This document shows positions 6,857 through 8,870 of a DNA stretch of 8,870 nucleotides, piece after piece. Positions within the stretch are counted from its first letter, which is position 1. Each line of letters starts with the position of its first letter. The notes under the pieces were generated by a model. It did no database searches. It was not told where the DNA came from and was given only the letters and a program-made list of their open reading frames with translations. This DNA is from Comamonadaceae bacterium (GTDB lineage Bacteria; Pseudomonadota; Gammaproteobacteria; Burkholderiales; Burkholderiaceae_C): NCBI GenBank assembly GCA_947372005.1, contig CANBRV010000080.1:1-8870 (forward strand), given 5' to 3'. Position numbers and translations under genes: made by a program.

Positions 6857-6872
6857 GGTTTATAGTTTAGCC
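6857..6872. promoter_or_regulatory. Compact divergent start region of hemH and the ABC ATPase gene
   Basis: Only 16 bases separate the hemH start codon (6854-6856) from the most likely ATPase start (6873). The spacer contains TATAGT (6861-6866), a good -10-like hexamer for the plus strand, placed so that transcription would begin at or next to the ATG at 6873. On the minus strand, TAAACT (6869-6864) has a similar relation to hemH. Neither gene has a Shine-Dalgarno sequence in this gap. No matching -35 element is seen at normal spacing, so the promoter call is tentative. Confidence 0.3.
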
Positions 6873-8387
6873 ATGCCTCAAGCGCCTACCCGTCTCACAC
6901 TTACCAACATCACCAAGCGCTACCCCGCTGTGCTGGCTAACGACGGCATCACGCTTTCTGTGGGGGCTGGAAAAATCCATGCCATCTTGGGTGAGAACGG
7001 CGCGGGCAAATCGACGCTGATGAAGATCATTTACGGCGTGGTGAAGCCTGATAGTGGTTCTGTGCAATTTAATGGTGAGGTCGTCCACATTGCCAACCCG
7101 CAAGCCGCACGGGCGCTTGGCATCAGCATGGTGTTTCAGCATTTCAGTTTGTTCGACACGTTGTCGGTTGCCGAGAATGTTTGGCTGGGTTTGGACAAGT
7201 CGCATAGCCTGAAAGAAGTCACCGCGCAAATCACAGCAAAAGCCGCTGCATATGGGCTGGACATTGACCCGCTGCGCCCTGTGCACACGTTGGCAGTGGG
7301 TGAGCGGCAGCGGGTGGAGATCATCCGCGCCTTGCTAACCAACCCCAAGCTGCTGATTCTTGACGAGCCCACATCGGTGCTAACGCCGCAGGCTGTGGAG
7401 AAGCTTTTTGTCGTGCTGCGCCAGCTTGCGTCTGAGGGCTGCACCATCCTTTACATCAGCCACAAGCTAGATGAAATCCGTGCGCTGTGTGATAGCTGTA
7501 CGGTGCTACGCGGCGGGCGCGTGACGGGTGAATGCGTGCCTGCCAACGAGTCGAATGCCTCGCTAAGCCGCATGATGATTGGCTTTGAGCCTAAACCACT
7601 GGCGCGTAACGCCATGCAAACGGGTGAGTCGCGCCTGTTGATTCGCAACTTCTCAAAGCCTAAATCAGACCCGTTTGGTGTGGACTTGGACGCGATCAAT
7701 TTGGATGTTCGGGCTGGCGAAATCGTGGGCATTGCAGGCGTGTCGGGCAACGGGCAAAAGGAATTACTAGCTGCAATATCGACGCGCCAATTCAACGCCC
7801 GGCACTACGAACACCCCAGCGACAAAAATACCAAGCATCGTTTGCACATCGTGCCCGAAGAGCGCCTTGGTTGCGGCGCCGTGCCCTCATTTAGTCTTGC
7901 CGATAACTTGCTCCTCACGCGTAGCGAAGCCGTGACCAAACGCTTTGGTTTTGATTGGATTGCGCCAAAAAAATTACACGAGCAAGCCACGCGCATCATC
8001 GAAGCTTTTAATGTGAAAGCGGGTTCAGGCAAAGGTAGTGCTGCTTTGGCGCAATCGCTATCGGGCGGCAACTTACAAAAATTTATTGTGGGGCGCGAAA
8101 TGGATGCCCAGCCTGAAGTGCTAGTCGTCGCGCAGCCCACGTGGGGCGTGGATGTGGGGGCAGCGGCGCAGATTCGCGCGGAGCTGCTCGCTTTGCGCGA
8201 GCGCGGCTGTGCGGTGCTGGTGATTAGCGACGAACTGGACGAGCTGTTTGAAGTCTGCGACCGCTTACACGTGATCGCCAAAGGGCGGCTCTCGCCAAGC
8301 TTGGATGTTCGCAAAGCCACGCCTAGCTTGATTGGCGAGTGGATGAGTGGTTTATGGGATGCAAAAGAAGCGGAGGCTCATGTTTAA
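6873..8387 (+). CDS. Twin-domain ABC transporter ATPase, nucleoside/BMP-type importer (NupA/YufO-like)
   Basis: Cytoplasmic ATPase, 504 residues, with two fused ABC domains, powering an importer of the nucleoside/BMP (basic membrane protein) class. Domain 1: Walker A G-E-N-G-A-G-K-S-T (40-48), Q-loop Q89, signature A-V-G-E-R-Q-R (141-147), Walker B L-L-I-L-D-E-P (170-176), switch H197. Domain 2: a P-loop without the K-S/T (G-V-S-G-N-G-Q-K, 289-296), V-P-E-E-R (337-341), intact signature L-S-G-G-N (396-400), and Walker B ending A-Q-P instead of D-E-P (420-422). The one-active-site pattern is the norm for this family rather than decay. I prefer ATG 6873, just before the conserved L-T-L-T-N-I-T-K-R-Y. 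ATG 6855 (AAGGGG 11 bases upstream) and GTG 6846 are alternatives that overlap hemH. The family also resembles sugar-type ATPases (RbsA/MglA), but the next gene's sequence supports the NupA-like assignment. Confidence 0.87.
   Translation: MPQAPTRLTLTNITKRYPAVLANDGITLSVGAGKIHAILGENGAGKSTLMKIIYGVVKPDSGSVQFNGEVVHIANPQAARALGISMVFQHFSLFDTLSVAENVWLGLDKSHSLKEVTAQITAKAAAYGLDIDPLRPVHTLAVGERQRVEIIRALLTNPKLLILDEPTSVLTPQAVEKLFVVLRQLASEGCTILYISHKLDEIRALCDSCTVLRGGRVTGECVPANESNASLSRMMIGFEPKPLARNAMQTGESRLLIRNFSKPKSDPFGVDLDAINLDVRAGEIVGIAGVSGNGQKELLAAISTRQFNARHYEHPSDKNTKHRLHIVPEERLGCGAVPSFSLADNLLLTRSEAVTKRFGFDWIAPKKLHEQATRIIEAFNVKAGSGKGSAALAQSLSGGNLQKFIVGREMDAQPEVLVVAQPTWGVDVGAAAQIRAELLALRERGCAVLVISDELDELFEVCDRLHVIAKGRLSPSLDVRKATPSLIGEWMSGLWDAKEAEAHV
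8372..8376 (+). promoter_or_regulatory. Ribosome binding site of the ABC permease gene
   Basis: GGAGG lies inside the 3' end of the ATPase gene, 3 bases before the ATG at 8380. The spacing is short but the match to the anti-Shine-Dalgarno sequence is strong, and it supports the overlapping start. Confidence 0.5.
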
Positions 8388-8870
8388 GTTAATTGCCCGC
8401 CCTGCCCCATCTCGCGCATGGACGTATGCCTCGCCGCTCTTGGCGCTGGCGGTCACGGTGCTGGTTGGACTGACGATTTTTAGTTTGCTAGGCAAAGACC
8501 CGCTGCGTGGGCTCACGATGTTTTTTTGGGAGCCCATCAAATCGGGTTATGCCGTGGGCGAGTTATTCGTCAAGGCGACGCCCTTGCTCATCATTGCGCT
8601 GGGGCTCTCGGTGTGCTTTCGCTCGGGCGTTTGGAACATTGGCGCAGAGGGGCAGTTTGTGATGGGCGCGATCTTTGCGGGTTGGATGGCGCTGCAAGCG
8701 GAAAAAACCACAGCTGCTTGGATCATCATCCCCGCTATCTTGCTGGCGGGCGTGTTTGGCGGCATGCTGTGGGCGAGCATCACGGCGCTACTTAAAGACC
8801 GCTTTCATGCCAACGAAATTTTGGTGAGTTTGATGCTGGTGTACGTCGCCATTTTTACGCTCAATTTTTT
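8380..8870 (+). CDS. ABC transporter permease, nucleoside/BMP type (NupB/YufP-like), 3'-partial
   Basis: First membrane subunit of the importer energised by the preceding ATPase; 163 codons are visible and the frame is open to the window edge. It starts at ATG 8380, overlapping the ATPase stop by 8 bases, with GGAGG 3 bases upstream. The N-terminus has one membrane segment (about 18-37), then hydrophobic stretches at about 67-79, 93-106, 113-135 and 147-160. The motif R-S-G-V-W-N-I-G-A-E-G-Q (81-92) is characteristic of BPD_transp_2 permeases of the nucleoside/BMP branch and argues against a ribose-type permease. The R-F-H-A-N-E-I-L-V-S-L-M-L segment (141-153) corresponds to the conserved coupling region. 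A second permease and a BMP-type binding protein are expected just outside the window. Nucleoside or purine uptake is inferred from the family. Confidence 0.88.
   Translation, partial: MFKLIARPAPSRAWTYASPLLALAVTVLVGLTIFSLLGKDPLRGLTMFFWEPIKSGYAVGELFVKATPLLIIALGLSVCFRSGVWNIGAEGQFVMGAIFAGWMALQAEKTTAAWIIIPAILLAGVFGGMLWASITALLKDRFHANEILVSLMLVYVAIFTLNF

Noticed and set aside
6104..6865. 253-codon open frame on the plus strand opposite hemH
   Set aside because: Antisense shadow of ferrochelatase, with Arg/His-rich composition and no recognisable fold; hemH is fully conserved in the other strand.
7737..8160. Decayed second ATPase domain, suggesting a pseudogene
   Set aside because: Loss of the Walker A lysine-serine and an A-Q-P Walker B end are normal in the second domain of nucleoside/BMP-type ATPases, and the frame is intact.

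Overview
The window looks like a chromosomal stretch of a betaproteobacterium, probably Burkholderiales and perhaps Comamonadaceae-like. That rests on the style of the ferrochelatase, TRAP and tungstate-transport proteins, a moderate GC content by eye, and tightly packed operons. The taxonomic call is inference. There are no rRNA, tRNA, CRISPR or insertion-sequence genes, and no gene-free stretch longer than about 50 bases.

Layout. (1) Positions 1-2803, plus strand: a TRAP transporter operon with a periplasmic substrate-binding protein (5' end cut off by the window edge), the small membrane subunit (GTG start at 950) and the large membrane subunit. (2) Positions 2807-5136, minus strand, meeting the TRAP operon tail to tail with only 3 bases between stop codons: a tungstate ABC transporter. 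It consists of a permease-ATPase fusion (TupB-TupC) followed by the binding protein TupA, which overlaps it as ATGA. The linker joining permease and ATPase is encoded by about 107 bp of packed inverted repeats that look like an in-frame palindromic element. (3) Positions 5150-5694, minus strand: a two-gene toxin-antitoxin module (PF09720-type antitoxin, RelE/ParE-type toxin) with a GTGA overlap. (4) Positions 5741-6856, minus strand: ferrochelatase (hemH), the last step of haem synthesis. (5) Positions 6873-8870, plus strand, divergent from hemH: a twin-domain ABC ATPase and the first part of a membrane permease of the nucleoside/BMP-type (NupA/NupB-like) importer family, running off the right edge.

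The minus-strand genes hemH, antitoxin, toxin, tupBC and tupA are separated by 46, -4, 13 and -4 bases, so read-through along the whole block is possible. The window is mostly transport: an organic-anion-type TRAP system, tungstate uptake, and probable nucleoside/purine uptake. The most unusual feature is the palindromic repeat cluster inside the tupBC reading frame. The head-to-head start region of hemH and the ABC ATPase, where the two ATG codons can interlock in a single CATG, is the second. No clearly new multi-gene system is visible.
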